A DNA stretch of 64,000 bases, from NCBI GenBank assembly GCA_000708835.1, contig DF237034.1, positions 124,001 through 188,000 of the forward strand, in the 5' to 3' direction. The position numbers and the translations under genes are program-made. This DNA comes from Klebsormidium nitens. Taxonomy: Eukaryota; Streptophyta; Klebsormidiophyceae; Klebsormidiales; Klebsormidiaceae. The notes under the pieces were generated by a model, which worked only from the letters and a program-made list of their open reading frames with translations, had not been told where the DNA came from and searched no databases. This document shows, piece by piece, positions 1 through 15,200 of this stretch (positions are counted from its first letter, which is position 1; every line of letters begins with the position of its first letter).

Positions 1-419
1 AATCCTCGAGCATCCGTTCGAACGTGCAGCTCACCACGTGCATGCCTTGCGTACTGGCACTGTACTCTGGCAATCTGAGCCTCGCCGGCCGTCTCATAAG
101 CTAACGCTTATTCCATAGGTCACTATGGCTTTCTGTTTTGATCATTCGATTGACGGTCCCGACCTAAGCGCTATCCAGCATGTCTGTATGCACCGAGGCA
201 CACTGGCCTGACCAATTCAATGCAGACATCTGATGATCCAGCATGAGTTGATACCTTGTACTATCCGCAGTTGGGTCAGCTGTGCCGAACTTATCCCAAC
301 CCCCTATCATGCCCAGGCTATGCCTCGTGCAGGGGCATCATGTTAGGCAGTAACGTCCGTGACAATTCGGTGATCCGACTGCAGCAGAGCAGATGGACCG
401 TCACATCGGATCCAAGATG
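1..419. other. Unassigned sequence downstream of the thioredoxin gene
   Basis: No gene is supported here. The only open frame (256-453, plus, 65 codons) has no recognisable product and overlaps the last thioredoxin exon on the other strand. The segment probably holds the 3' UTR of that gene and spacer. Confidence 0.5.
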
Positions 420-1372
420 CTACACGAGCTTTAAAACGTACCTTAGTCGTTGAAGAAGTTGATCAGCGTTGAGTGCCCCTTCCTGCAAGTAGAACGCACG
501 GGGTTTGCCCGTCATTAGTTGCGAAGCTTTGAATGTATGCCAGCGATCGAGTGTGCAGAATCTGACGAAAGCATGGGCTGAGTGTATTAAAAGGCTCGCT
601 TCAGGTCTGAAGTTGAGCATTCAAAAGAGCGCTTACCACTCTGTCGATTACTTTTCCGTCTTTGAAGAGGACGAGGGTTGGCAAAGCCCTTATGCCGTAC
701 TTGGACGCCAAGACTGGGTACTTCTGGGTATCGATTTTCACCTGTAATCAATGCCCTCCGTCTTAGTTCCTGACCTTCTACACAAACCTTGCAAGACTGA
801 AGTGTCCGCTCTCTCAATGAAGCGACTAGAATAAACTGGGTTACTCAAATGGAGTCGGAGCTTCAAAGGTGCCAACAGACAGCTGAGACATTGAGCGGGC
901 AGGGACGACAAGCATGTCCTCATTGTATGTGACAAACACAAAATCGAGAAGGCTTACCACTTTGAGGTGTGGTTTCAGCTGTGTCCCTACTTCATTGAGC
1001 ACCGGTGTCATCATGTGGCATGGTCCGCAGAAGTCAGCATACCAGTCGACCTGTTGTGTGACAAGAAGCGGATCCCCTGATGATTGTCCAAACAAGAAAA
1101 CGAGGTGATAAGAACTGCGCCAGACCAGAAGTCTCTCAGCAGTTGAGTTGATTATCGAGGAGAAGGCGAAAATAGTGGTTTGCAGAGTTCACTACTCCTG
1201 ACGGTCAAAAGTTGGAAAGAGATACAGAGAGTCTTATGTATATTGTGCCCATGTTTGGCTGCTTCTGCAGGACACGCCCTTGGCCAAGAAAGTCACTCAC
1301 CAGTACAGGCTGCTCGCTGCCCTCTATAAGTTCCTCAAAAGTTCTGAATGTTTTCTTTGCAGCACCCGTAAT
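420..1372 (-). CDS. Plastid y-type thioredoxin (5' exon unresolved)
   Basis: Small dithiol-disulfide oxidoreductase of the thioredoxin fold. It reduces target disulfides, and y-type members work in the chloroplast stroma with peroxiredoxin Q and methionine sulfoxide reductases (family knowledge). Four minus-strand exons, 1372-1301, 1050-958, 741-637 and 482-420, join in phase 0 at every GT-AG junction and give about 110 residues ending in a stop at 420. Visible landmarks in order: EQPVLVDWYADFCGPC active-site strand and helix, a PVLNEV helix, VKIDTQKYPVLASKYGIRALPT with the cis-proline, LVLFKDGK, and the terminal EGALNADQLLQRL helix. The spacing and the NADQL terminus resemble plant Trx y more than Trx m or f. 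Oddity: the residue before CGPC is Phe, where thioredoxins almost always have Trp. The transit peptide must lie upstream; a frame starting at an ATG at 1968 (MASAHAAIAAASHL) is a candidate, but I could not join it with a phase-0 donor. Confidence 0.85.
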
Positions 1373-2643
1373 CTGGAACAAACACAAAAAGAATTACTGT
1401 CAGGCGTGTCAAGATGAAGATCCGTAACTACAGTAGCTTGACGGAAGAAAGCAAACCCAACACTACAAGTTGGATCCTATGCTGGCTGATGGTGGTGTGA
1501 GTGTTTGAACCTTGCTGATAGCGTCACTGAGATCTTTTGCTTGAGATCAGTGACAAGCGCATCACAATCCAGCATCTGAGAAAAGCCAGTAGGATGCTTC
1601 ACACTTTCAGTCGCAGGAGCAGAAAGAGCGGAGTTGTTCGCACCACCGTGCATCGCCGTATTGGCTTTTGCCCACTTCTCTGGTGCCCAATTCGTGGAGA
1701 AGTCAATGATTCCAACCCGCCACTACTTCTCAATCGAGTTTTTGGTCCAATTGCAGCTCTTTGACCCGGCCACGCAGGTGGGCGTGTGCAATCGAGGCAG
1801 ATGGGCAAAGGCGGACTGGTATATCCAGATATGCACAAGCGACGGGAATTGCTGTGGCAATGCTGTGAAGTGGAAACACAGTGCTCTCTTCTCCGGTGTG
1901 CTTCTTGCGGCCTGACGCCGTTCTGAAAGGTGGCTTGCGGCTGCAATTGCCGCATGAGCGGACGCCATTCGAAAGGACTGAACTTGGAAGTTGAAGTGCG
2001 AGCTAGGTAGTATCTTGCGCCACTCACAGAGTCGGAGCTTGCGCACTTTTCGCCGCCTGCATGTACCGGTACTCAGAGTTCAACCGCCAACCTAAAATCC
2101 ATGATTATTTCCTTGCTATACGAGCATGGTTGGTTTGCTCGGCACAACTCCAACCACGAGCACCGCCGGACGCGCAGTTGCCCGGGGATTGAACTTCGAT
2201 TCAATAGCTTATTTGACTACTTCACTGATTTCACTTTGCGGCCTCGCTAGCTGCTTCGCAGCCTTGTTTCTGCCATGCTCTGCCAAGTCACAAGTGCCCT
2301 GCGGCGGCCCCTGCCACACCAGCTCAGCTGAGGTCCACCCAGGAGGTTTGCTGCAGCACCAGAAGAGCCAGTGGAGGAGGGCCCGTTCGAGCTGGAAAAG
2401 CGGGAGGTTCCGAGGTTTCGATTCTGGAAGCAGGATTATCAGATGCACGGATTGGAGGATGCAAGGAATTAGGAGGTGCTGCACTTGAGGCCAGCAATTT
2501 TCGTAGGCGGTCTTTGTCTACCTGCTCATACTCTGCCACTTGCTCAAAGCAGTGCCAATTGTCGAGGCAAGCCAGTGATGTGGCTTGATCCATGATCAGA
2601 AAGACTTGAATTATCTCTCCAAGTAGTTCCTGTGGTTGTAAAA
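1373..2643. other. 5' flank of the divergent thioredoxin and succinyl-CoA ligase genes
   Basis: Thioredoxin (minus) and succinyl-CoA ligase (plus) diverge from this interval. The minus strand carries overlapping open frames at 1599-2046, Arg/Ser/Ala-rich like a transit peptide, that probably contain the missing first thioredoxin exon. The rest would hold both promoters and 5' UTRs. I see no other gene here. Confidence 0.4.
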
Positions 2644-5975
<3,332 letters not shown>

Positions 5976-6985
5976 GTGGCTGGATAGCTTCCATCGATAC
6001 GTTTGTCGGAACGCCTTTAGCACGTATGTTTGTACATGTTTTTAGTGCAACGAATCTTCTAACTCTTGCACGTTCTCGGTAGTCTTGATAGTCCAAGTTG
6101 GAGCGTGATTCTTCTTATAAGCAATCCAATTATGTGCCATATGAGCTCGAATCATTGCCATCTTAATTGCAAAGAACCGTATATGCCATTTCGACTCGGT
6201 TCCCCAAGCTTGCAGCTGCCTTCGAATGCGCCTTGACGCATGAAAATCGTCCAAGTTCAACCATGATAGAGGATCTTGATATGCATCAACAGGCAGAATA
6301 TGTTTTGAATGCCGGCTGGTATGTGAACCCAAGGCCTCCGCAACTAAGCATCATATATGATGCGCCGCTTTGGTTTCAACAAAATTGGTCAAAGACCGAC
6401 GTGTCGTCACTTCATCTGAGCATGGCTTCGAGTAGGGTAGCTTATACTGCTCAGGCTCATTGCTTGCTGAGGCTAGTAGTGGTATCATGGTGCATACCTA
6501 TGGATAACTTACTCTATATACTTATCTAAGTTATAGTGACGGTTTGCTCAAATTACAGAGTGACAAAGTTAGAAACAGTTTTGTGAGATTTCTTAGTAGT
6601 AGGATAGACTTTTAGTGGAAGTTCCTATTATGACCTTGGACGCAAAGCGGAAATAAGCGACTACTGTGGGGGCTTGCTGCACGCGCGAACACACCGAGTC
6701 TGCAGGCTTCACATCAGCCAGCCGCCACCCAGCTCCCTGGGCCTTTGATGTTCTTGATTAGACGATCGAAGGTCCCTGCGGCTTGTCCGAAAAGGTTGCT
6801 TTACACCGTTCAATAGCGGCTGCAAAGATGGTATCTACGGCTAGATGCTTGCAGTCTCATGCACGTGGTTTGTCGACGTATTGTATGGGTCATCCGGCAC
6901 GGAATCCTGGTCAGAATCCGTCACAGCACACTTGTCAGCCTCATCTGGGGTTTGAAAGCGACGGATCGAAAGAAAACGGAAGTGT
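5976..6985. other. Intergenic, no gene recognised
   Basis: Downstream flank of the succinyl-CoA ligase gene up to the first assembly gap. The open frames (for example 6167-6529 plus) have no recognisable protein features and no consistent splice pattern. The stretch includes the ligase 3' UTR. Confidence 0.5.
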
Positions 6986-7795
6986 NNNNNNNNNNNNNNN
7001 NNNNNNNNNNNNNNNNNNNNNNNNNNNNNNNNNNNNNNNNNNNNNNNNNNNNNNNNNNNNNNNNNNNNNNNNNNNNNNNNNNNNNNNNNNNNNNNNNNNN
7101 NNNNNNNNNNNNNNNNNNNNNNNNNNNNNNNNNNNNNNNNNNNNNNNNNNNNNNNNNNNNNNNNNNNNNNNNNNNNNNNNNNNNNNNNNNNNNNNNNNNN
7201 NNNNNNNNNNNNNNNNNNNNNNNNNNNNNNNNNNNNNNNNNNNNNNNNNNNNNNNNNNNNNNNNNNNNNNNNNNNNNNNNNNNNNNNNNNNNNNNNNNNN
7301 NNNNNNNNNNNNNNNNNNNNNNNNNNNNNNNNNNNNNNNNNNNNNNNNNNNNNNNNNNNNNNNNNNNNNNNNNNNNNNNNNNNNNNNNNNNNNNNNNNNN
7401 NNNNNNNNNNNNNNNNNNNNNNNNNNNNNNNNNNNNNNNNNNNNNNNNNNNNNNNNNNNNNNNNNNNNNNNNNNNNNNNNNNNNNNNNNNNNNNNNNNNN
7501 NNNNNNNNNNNNNNNNNNNNNNNNNNNNNNNNNNNNNNNNNNNNNNNNNNNNNNNNNNNNNNNNNNNNNNNNNNNNNNNNNNNNNNNNNNNNNNNNNNNN
7601 NNNNNNNNNNNNNNNNNNNNNNNNNNNNNNNNNNNNNNNNNNNNNNNNNNNNNNNNNNNNNNNNNNNNNNNNNNNNNNNNNNNNNNNNNNNNNNNNNNNN
7701 NNNNNNNNNNNNNNNNNNNNNNNNNNNNNNNNNNNNNNNNNNNNNNNNNNNNNNNNNNNNNNNNNNNNNNNNNNNNNNNNNNNNNNNNNNNNNNN
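6986..7795. other. Assembly gap (810 N)
   Basis: An unbroken run of N. Any frame crossing it is an artefact of undetermined bases. Unlike the second gap, the flanks share no overlap that I can see. Confidence 0.99.
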
Positions 7796-9000
7796 ATTTT
7801 TGCACAAGTTGGGAAAAAGTGCACATCACCTTTGACTTCGCGGGCTGCCACGCGGCACGAGCGGCACGAAAAGGCGGCCACATCAGCACAGCCGAGATAC
7901 CCTCAAATTGTCAGCCTCAAACTCGCAGAAGGAATCCAGCCTTGGGTTTAAGAATTTCGAGGAGAATGATTCCTGCCGGTTGAAATATTCTTTGGCTTCT
8001 GCGAGACCTCCAGACTCCGACAGAGGCCTTTGCAAGCATAATGCTCTCGAGTCTCCGCTCTATAATACCTTCGTGCCCCCACGGCCTCCGCTTGCTCAGG
8101 ACTGTCCTAGCTGTGGAAGCGAGACGCTGCAAAGACGTGAGAAAAAGAGGTGCACACAAACCGCTGCGTTGCAGGATCGCACACCACTGCGTCGCATTAC
8201 AGTCGTGAGCGATAGAAGTCGGACGAGTTTGTCTACAAATGCGCGAGCAGATACGCAGAGCAGAAAACATCGCAAGCGAGTGAGTGTTGGCTTTTTGAGG
8301 TCTGTCCTCGGGCTGTCGAGCAGAATGTGTGAAAGCAGAGCATCACGAGAACCAGAGGTAAGTACGAGAACCCATGCTAGCCCAAGCGGGCCTTGCAGTT
8401 GTTAGGAAACCCTTAAGAATATACACTGAACTGCATTGTAGGGCAGTAAGTGTATGATTGCAGAAACATGTTTAAGTTCCTGGAGCAGTGCTTCTTTGTC
8501 TTTGTTAGAGGATGGGGGTAACTTATCTTTGATCAGGAACAGCTTTTGTCAAGTAGAGGGCCGCCTGGTCCAGACTGCAACTCTCTATTAAACTCCCCAT
8601 CAAATGTTCCTTATCAAGTCACTTAGTTCCTCTACCGAAGCTATGAAGAGCTTAGGAGTCACTGACTTCCGACATGCTGATCTCCTCAGCAGACTCCCCT
8701 AGTCCTGACCCTCAACACTAAAGCTTGGCTCGCCTTCTGCAGGGGAATGCAATGGAGCACTGCAGTACGTCAGGCTCATATGGCAGTGATATGCCAAACA
8801 AGGTCAGCCGCTATCTGTACTGGGCTTTTGAAGTTTGTCAGCTCAGCCCACAGTTCTGCTGAGGGTGGCTGTTTAAATCTGAATGAGTCGACCTGAGGGA
8901 GTGTCTCCTTCTTGTCCTGGGGCACTTCACTTGGAATGTACTGGAGTGAATCATACTTTTGTAAAACTCGTTTCTCAAGAGTATGACCTGCGGTCCCCAG

Positions 9001-9927
9001 GAGTTTTTATTGCAAGTGGCATCTCCTTTCCACAGTCTGGAACTGGTAAGGTGAATCCGCTGACTATCTTTACCTTGCTGCAGAGATTCGCTGGAGTTCT
9101 CAAGAACCTGCCTGTGAACTATGGCCCCATGCCACAAGGGAAGCGAGCAGACCTGAGTTTGAACTGTCAAGAGGGGGCGCTCTTGGAAGGTGAGAGTCAT
9201 GGCGCTCTTACAGGCCCTTGAATGCTCCGTTGATCTATGTCTCTCTTAACCTCCTGAAACTGACTCACTATGCATGTTTATATCCAGTCAGTCTGCATAT
9301 GAAAAAAAAGGAACTTCGAATTGGATCGACAGTGCTAGCTGAGCCGAGGAGCCTGAGTCAAGAAACCGATGGATTGGGCGAGCTGACAAAGGGGGACAGA
9401 TTTCTGTATTCCATGATTCATCTCAGCCTTCCTGAAGGGCTCTTAAACCTCTCCATACCATTCTTGACACAGAGGTCGGTACCCTGGGCTACTCAAAGCT
9501 CATTCCAATTTGACACTGACAGTAGCAAAAGTGCTCACAGTAGTTCTACCTTATGCAGATGAGTGCCGGAGCCCGGTTTCCCCTTTCAGCCCCTCCTTCA
9601 AAGGCCCCTATGGAGTGCCTCTGGAGTACGGGGTCCCTTTCAGTGCCAAGAACCCATTGGTACAAGATCTTCTAGCGTCAAGCCACGAGTGTGCACACGA
9701 GTTTGAGAGCAAAGCCACCGCGTTTGGCTGGGTGAGTAACTCGTTGGACCTGCCTTAACGTTGGTTCCTTGAACATGGTCCTGTGCTTATGATGAGCTGA
9801 TAACACATTGGTGCCAAGGGGTCTGCAGATCACTCCCGGGTCTTTCACAGTGACCAAAATTGCGGCTGTGGCCAATAGTGTGGCTGCGGCCCCTGAAAGT
9901 CATTCAGTACAGGTTGCTGTGGCATAG
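9001..9927 (+). CDS. Unidentified gene, 3' exons resolved, 5' end open
   Basis: I do not recognise the family. Three exons fit together well: 9084-9189, 9559-9731 and 9829-9927. Acceptors end in CAG, donors are GTGAG-type, phases agree, and the stop is at 9925-9927. A further exon 9001-9045 would leave an intron of only 38 nt (9046-9083), which has a branch-point-like CTGAC and a pyrimidine tract but is unusually short; alternatively the frame reads straight through it. The encoded tail has KNLPVNYGPMPQGKRADL, FKGPYGVPLEYGVPFSAKNP, ECAHEFESKATAFGW and a final Ala/Val-rich segment starting ITPGSFTVTKIAAVAN. A possible first exon starts at the ATG at 8042 and is Arg/Leu/Ser-rich like an organelle targeting peptide. 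A GTAAGT donor at 8358 may end another upstream exon. No function is proposed. Confidence 0.4.
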
Positions 9928-12239
9928 TCGAATTGATGTCAAGCAAATGCTGCAATTTTGCTGGGGCGCCGGTCGATTATTTGCATGTTCCTTGAGAACA
10001 GCGTTTATAGGAGCAGTGGCGTAACTCGGTTGTTGCGCTGCACTGTGCAGGTCTCATCTATCTTGCTCTTTCCGCTGGGCATCCTTTGCCTCTTCATCTT
10101 CACCACAAACCGGTGCATACACTGCAAAGTGCACAAGGACAGCCTGTTCTTGTGAGGCAGCAAAAGTGGCCCAAGTTGAGGACCCCTGCAACCCCAACTC
10201 TTGCGCGAAGTTCTGCTTGACCGCGGACCAGTAGCTAGTTCCGGGATAGAGGGCTGGGCATCCTTCAGTCAACGTGTTTCAGTATGTATCGCTTAGCACT
10301 CAGGCATTGAAAGACGGGCAAAACCATGTTCGCTTCGACTCAGTGTTAGCCATTTTTTTAGCTCTGACAGAGACCCTGCGCTTTAAGTCGTGCTTTCGGT
10401 TGGTCTTAGTTGAAAAGCTTTAGGCAGCTGCTGTCAAGTAATAGCACCCGCTCAACATTGTAACATAGAAATTCGTTGGACACGGTCGCCAATTCTTTGT
10501 CAAAATAGTGAGCTTAGAGAAGGTCGAATCCTATTGGACGACAAGCGTAGAGCTCCCAAGCGGTGCTTGGTCTCGGAACTACTTTTCTTGCTGCGCAGTC
10601 TGGTCAGTGGCGGTGACTCTTATAGCCTGAAAGGACAGTCCGATCGAGACATCCAGCTGCTGCGCGCAGTTTTAACCCTCAGTGCGACATGCAGCCGTTT
10701 CTTCTGAAAAGCAAGTACCAATTTCACCTCTTCCTTAAATGGAATATCAGCTTAACTTAGCACATGGGTAGTTCGTAGCTGGCCCCCGGATTTAAGTATC
10801 TTTATGTGAGAAGAGGGTACTGAGCTCATGAATCAAGTTAGTATGTGGCTAGACGTGCATGCGGCTTTTGACCACGTAACTTACCGCGCGTTCGATCGGC
10901 GGTAACCCCGTAGCTGTATATATCTGAGAGCATGTTCAGTGCGCACATATCTTGCGGTGGGCCCTTATCTCCACGTTTATAGCGGTATATGCCCGACCCG
11001 GCCAATCCTTGAGAGCAAGCAAAACTGATTTTGATGCACTGCATATATACGCGGTCCAATGGCCGGCGCCCGGCCGAATCAGCCGATCAAGTCATTCAAT
11101 ATGAACCGTCATGGTCACCACAAGGCATGAACACGTACCCCTCGGCTGGCGCCCACCGACAACGTGACCGGTCGTAACCTGACGCCGGACGACTTGCAGG
11201 ACCTGGCCAAATTCCTCTGCGACCGCCTCCGACATCAAGGGCAAGACCCAGGAGTAGAAATGTAGCTTGTCTAGCATAAACAATTAGCCACGATCGTTAG
11301 TCATCACGCCACCCACCGTAGCCGTTTGCATAGCTTACAAAACATACTATACATCCCATCCGTGTGCATGATTTGCTAAGCTGCAGTGTGTTAGTGTGCT
11401 GCTTGTGTTCTGTAGTAATAAACATTGGACATGACTTGCAGCCGTAGCAAGCTCTGCAGAGTCAATTCATTGTATCCCGGTACGTCTCACCGGAGCATTG
11501 CCCGATGGCTCAGCGTGGCCCAGGGTTTATAAGGACATGTGACCATATGTAAAGGGGCCAGATCTTCCATGGTTTTAATCAATCATATTCTACAAGGCCG
11601 GCGGCCAATTAAGCACGTAGCTTGATCGAACTAAGGCGTACCGTGACCGTCTGCACATGCATGCGTTTAGCAAGTGGCATTGCGTGATGGTACGAACGTA
11701 CTCAGCATGCCGCCGGTACTAAATTAAGTTCTGCCACTTGAATTGCACATTGTATCTAGCTGACCGGGCGCCGTACTATTAAAGCTAGCTGACATATGCA
11801 TCAGTATGCCCGCGTGTGAGGAACTCTAGAGCATCGTTCACCTGTATATGGCGAATTGCAAGCAACAGAGCCAGCATACACAGAAGTGCGGGCGGAAGCT
11901 TCCGACCTTCTCATCGGATAAACTAGCTCATTGACTTAATCTAGGTCATTGCTTGACGAGTCCTGCTTACTATCAGTGCAGGCGAGCTAAGACTTACAAC
12001 TCGTCACCACTTCTTCATATCCAGCCCTTCTGAGGCGCTTGTGGGCTGGAAGCTCAGAATCCATTGTGTGCCTATACCCTATTTCAAGACCTGTTACTGC
12101 AGCCTGTTCTCCTACTCGAGACGATGCCCCTCGCTTCCACACTATGTACAAGCGCGAAGAAGAGCAGCATCCTTTGACGAGGTGCTTCGAAGACTTTTCG
12201 AGCCGCATACCTGGTTAGCACCTGTTGCAGCAGCTAACA
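9928..12239. other. Gene-poor intergenic stretch
   Basis: About 2.3 kb with only short open frames in all six frames. The sequence is AT-neutral and rich in palindromic words such as GATC, TGCATGC and GGCCGGC. No RNA gene, mobile-element terminus or coding exon could be supported. Confidence 0.5.
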
Positions 12240-15200
12240 CTACCGGTTCTGTTCGCCCGGAGCAGCCTTGAGGTGGCGCGGTCGTGCGTGCACCTCCCTC
12301 ATTGGGCTGGGCCGGTACGCCTTGTATGCGAGCCTGCCCACTTGCGCGATCACCGCCTCGGCCTCCCGATCGTACTGGCTCTGCAGCTCGAGGGGAATCC
12401 GAGATTAGCCGGTAGCTCTTTTTAGAGAACAGGAGAGCAACGATTCGCGTCGTGAAGCAGCCATAGACTCCTGGAACCTTGCGTTGAGTAACGGGGCCCG
12501 GACTTGCGCCGCCAGAAGAAAAACGCGCAGGGAACGTACCCGAAGCAAGAACAAAAGCCGGCAGCAGGCAGCTGGAAAAGCGCCCGTCGCCTGCAATTGA
12601 GAGAGCAATCACTGCAAACTGGCCGGACGGAAGCCAGGCGGATCAGGGCCGCCCACAAAGAAGCCATAGGTAGGGTCCGCCCGTTCGGGCCCGGGTTTAC
12701 CTTGAGTATTCCCGACACCATGGCCGCGACGACCACCAGGTTGTCGGGGCTGCCCACCTCAATGATGCCCACGTCGTTGCACACCCCCATGATCGTCCCT
12801 GCGCGCGCGACCACCGTGGGAAGGCACCGGTCAGTCTCAACGGCAGCCAAAGGAGGCAGTAGCAGGCGGACTGGCAGCGAATGGCTTGTCGAGAGGAACA
12901 CTTGCCAATGCATGTATTGGACGGTGACGGGTCAGACTGAAAGAACATGCATCCTGCACATTGGCCTCTTCGGGCCGTCTTGACCTAGAAGTAGGCTCCG
13001 CATGGCTCTCATAAGCTCCGCTCGACTGACCCGTTTTGTGGTAGACCCGGGTGTCTCTGGGCAGCCCGCGCGGCAGCCGCCGTTTGCCGTACTGCTGGCG
13101 CGAGAGGATGCCCATGCAGTGGCGGGTCCACTTGGGCCGCAGCAGGGCGCCCTCCGCCAGCCGCCGCAGCAACAGCGCCCTGCACCCACGCCGGAGACAC
13201 GCTGTCAAACGAGGCGAAAACCCAGAGACTCTGCCGCAAAGTATACGGGAAGTAAGGGTATCTCCTCCGGCAGCGTGACCATCAAGTTCGACAATCTCTT
13301 ACCTCTCGAAATAATGGCCTTTCTCAGAAGACGTCCTTTGCATCCTTCGTGGCCCCTTATGTGCATCCCCACCGTCTGTACGTCGATCGGCAAGAGCTTG
13401 GTGCAAACAAACGCCTACTAAAGCTGTCAAAGTTCTTCTCCCAACAAGCATCTGCCGCGTCATTCTAAAAGCAGGCCCCTTCAGACTGGACTGGAATAAA
13501 GACCCGTTGTGCGTGCCTTGTTGTCGAAACAGGATCCCCTTTCTCAGGCCGCTTATCACCGACTTCTTTCCGGGCTGCGCTTTACGAGAAAGGGTCTTCG
13601 TGCCCACCCGCTTACATGTCCTCCGGCGATGCCGTGTTGTCCACCGCTGCCGCCACCGCCATCGAGTCTCGCCGCGCGCTGCGCCCGCCCACCTTGTAGT
13701 TCTCCTCGGCCAGCCGCTCCGCCCCCAGGAACGACTTCACGCTCAGCGCCGTGTTGGCCGCGTCCGCTTCCGCAATGATCGCTGCCCGCTGCGACGCCGA
13801 CATGGCCTCCCATCTGACAGCAGAGGGAGGACGAGTCAAAAAGGCCGGTAAGCGCACTCGGGGGACAGTGGTCGCTGATGGTGGCTGAAGACGTCTCGTT
13901 CAGATCTCTGAAGAGGTGCTCGACCCAGATTACGAGAGACTTGCAGCTTCTTTACAAAGCTTCGCTGGCTAGCTTGTGTCGCCTGAATGTGTTGTATTCA
14001 GAAAGAATAAGAGGGGATCTTTATACGCACTGGATGAACATTGCCGCTTCTCTTGCAATCCAGACCCGTGTGAACAATTTCCGCCCTGTCAGGTGAAGTG
14101 CAGCCGATTCTTTTCACTTTTCGCCCTGTGACTGGCTTCAATGCCGGTTCCAGCATCTTCAGATACTTACACAGCCAAGATCCCCTACTCAGACCACGCG
14201 CCTCACCGTTTTGCGATCTGTGTGGCCGACAGGTCCCTGAACGACGGCGTCATGCCCATGGCGATGAGGAACGCCTGGCGCTGCGAGAGGCAGAGGTCCG
14301 TGTGGTGCAGGCCCTGCTCGCGCAGCAGCGCACGCACGCGGCCCAGCGTCGCCTGCTGCAGGACCAGGTCCGCCGCCGTGTTGTCGCTCACCACGCACGC
14401 CAGCTCCATGCACTCGCCCAGCGTGGCCGTCTCGCCGCTGCAGAAACAAGGAAAACGTTTCGGGCCTGCTACTCAAGTGATTTTAAGAACGAAAGGCGGG
14501 CTTCCGAGCGAAAAAGCGTGAGCTGGGCAGCTACGCGCGGAATCTGAGAGGTTAAGAGGCCTTGAGTTGACGTCCCCCTGTGTTGGATGGCGAGGTTCTC
14601 GACCGACCACCGAGCCGACGAACGAGCCACCGATGTCCAAAGGTCCTTTTTAAACATGAAGAGAGTGCGGGATCGTCCCCCAGTAGCGGGCCGTACCTCG
14701 GCCGCTCGTGCAGCTCCCCCGAGCCGATGCACTTGACGTCCTCCGTGACGCGCAGCCGCGTGGTGAGGCGCACCCCCCGGGGGTCCGCCTCCGCCTCCTG
14801 CAGCTGCTGCGCGGCCGCGATGATGATGGGAACCTTGGCAACACTCGCGAGCGGGAACGGCTCCCTGCCGTTGATGGACACGCGCTCCCCGCTCGGCAGG
14901 TGCTCCACCACCACGCCAACGTGCATCTTCCTGTACAGCGCCACGAGAGGGTGAGAACTGCCTTTGATGTCAAAAGGAACTGAAGAAAGGGACCTTTTTG
15001 CATGCCAACGACAAAGTTGGACAACAGAGCCAACACAAGGCGGCGGGCGGCCGCACTTCGGTCAGCGGTACTTATGAGATTGAGGGGAACTCAAAGAATC
15101 GGGTTCGGGACATGCCTGGCAGATCCTTACAGCCTTGAGCGGACCTGCTGTTTCTCAAACGCGCGCTTTCATGCGTCTCATCTGTGGATAATTCGGAAAG

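Noticed and set aside
1478-1745. Minus-strand frame with IIDFSTNWAPEKWAKAN, superficially like a thioredoxin active site
   Set aside because: CGPC is absent, the rest does not fit the fold, and I could not splice it convincingly; resemblance is probably chance.
6783-7983. Several long open frames crossing 6986-7795 (up to 374 codons)
   Set aside because: Almost all of their length is undetermined N; the real flanking codons show no shared protein.
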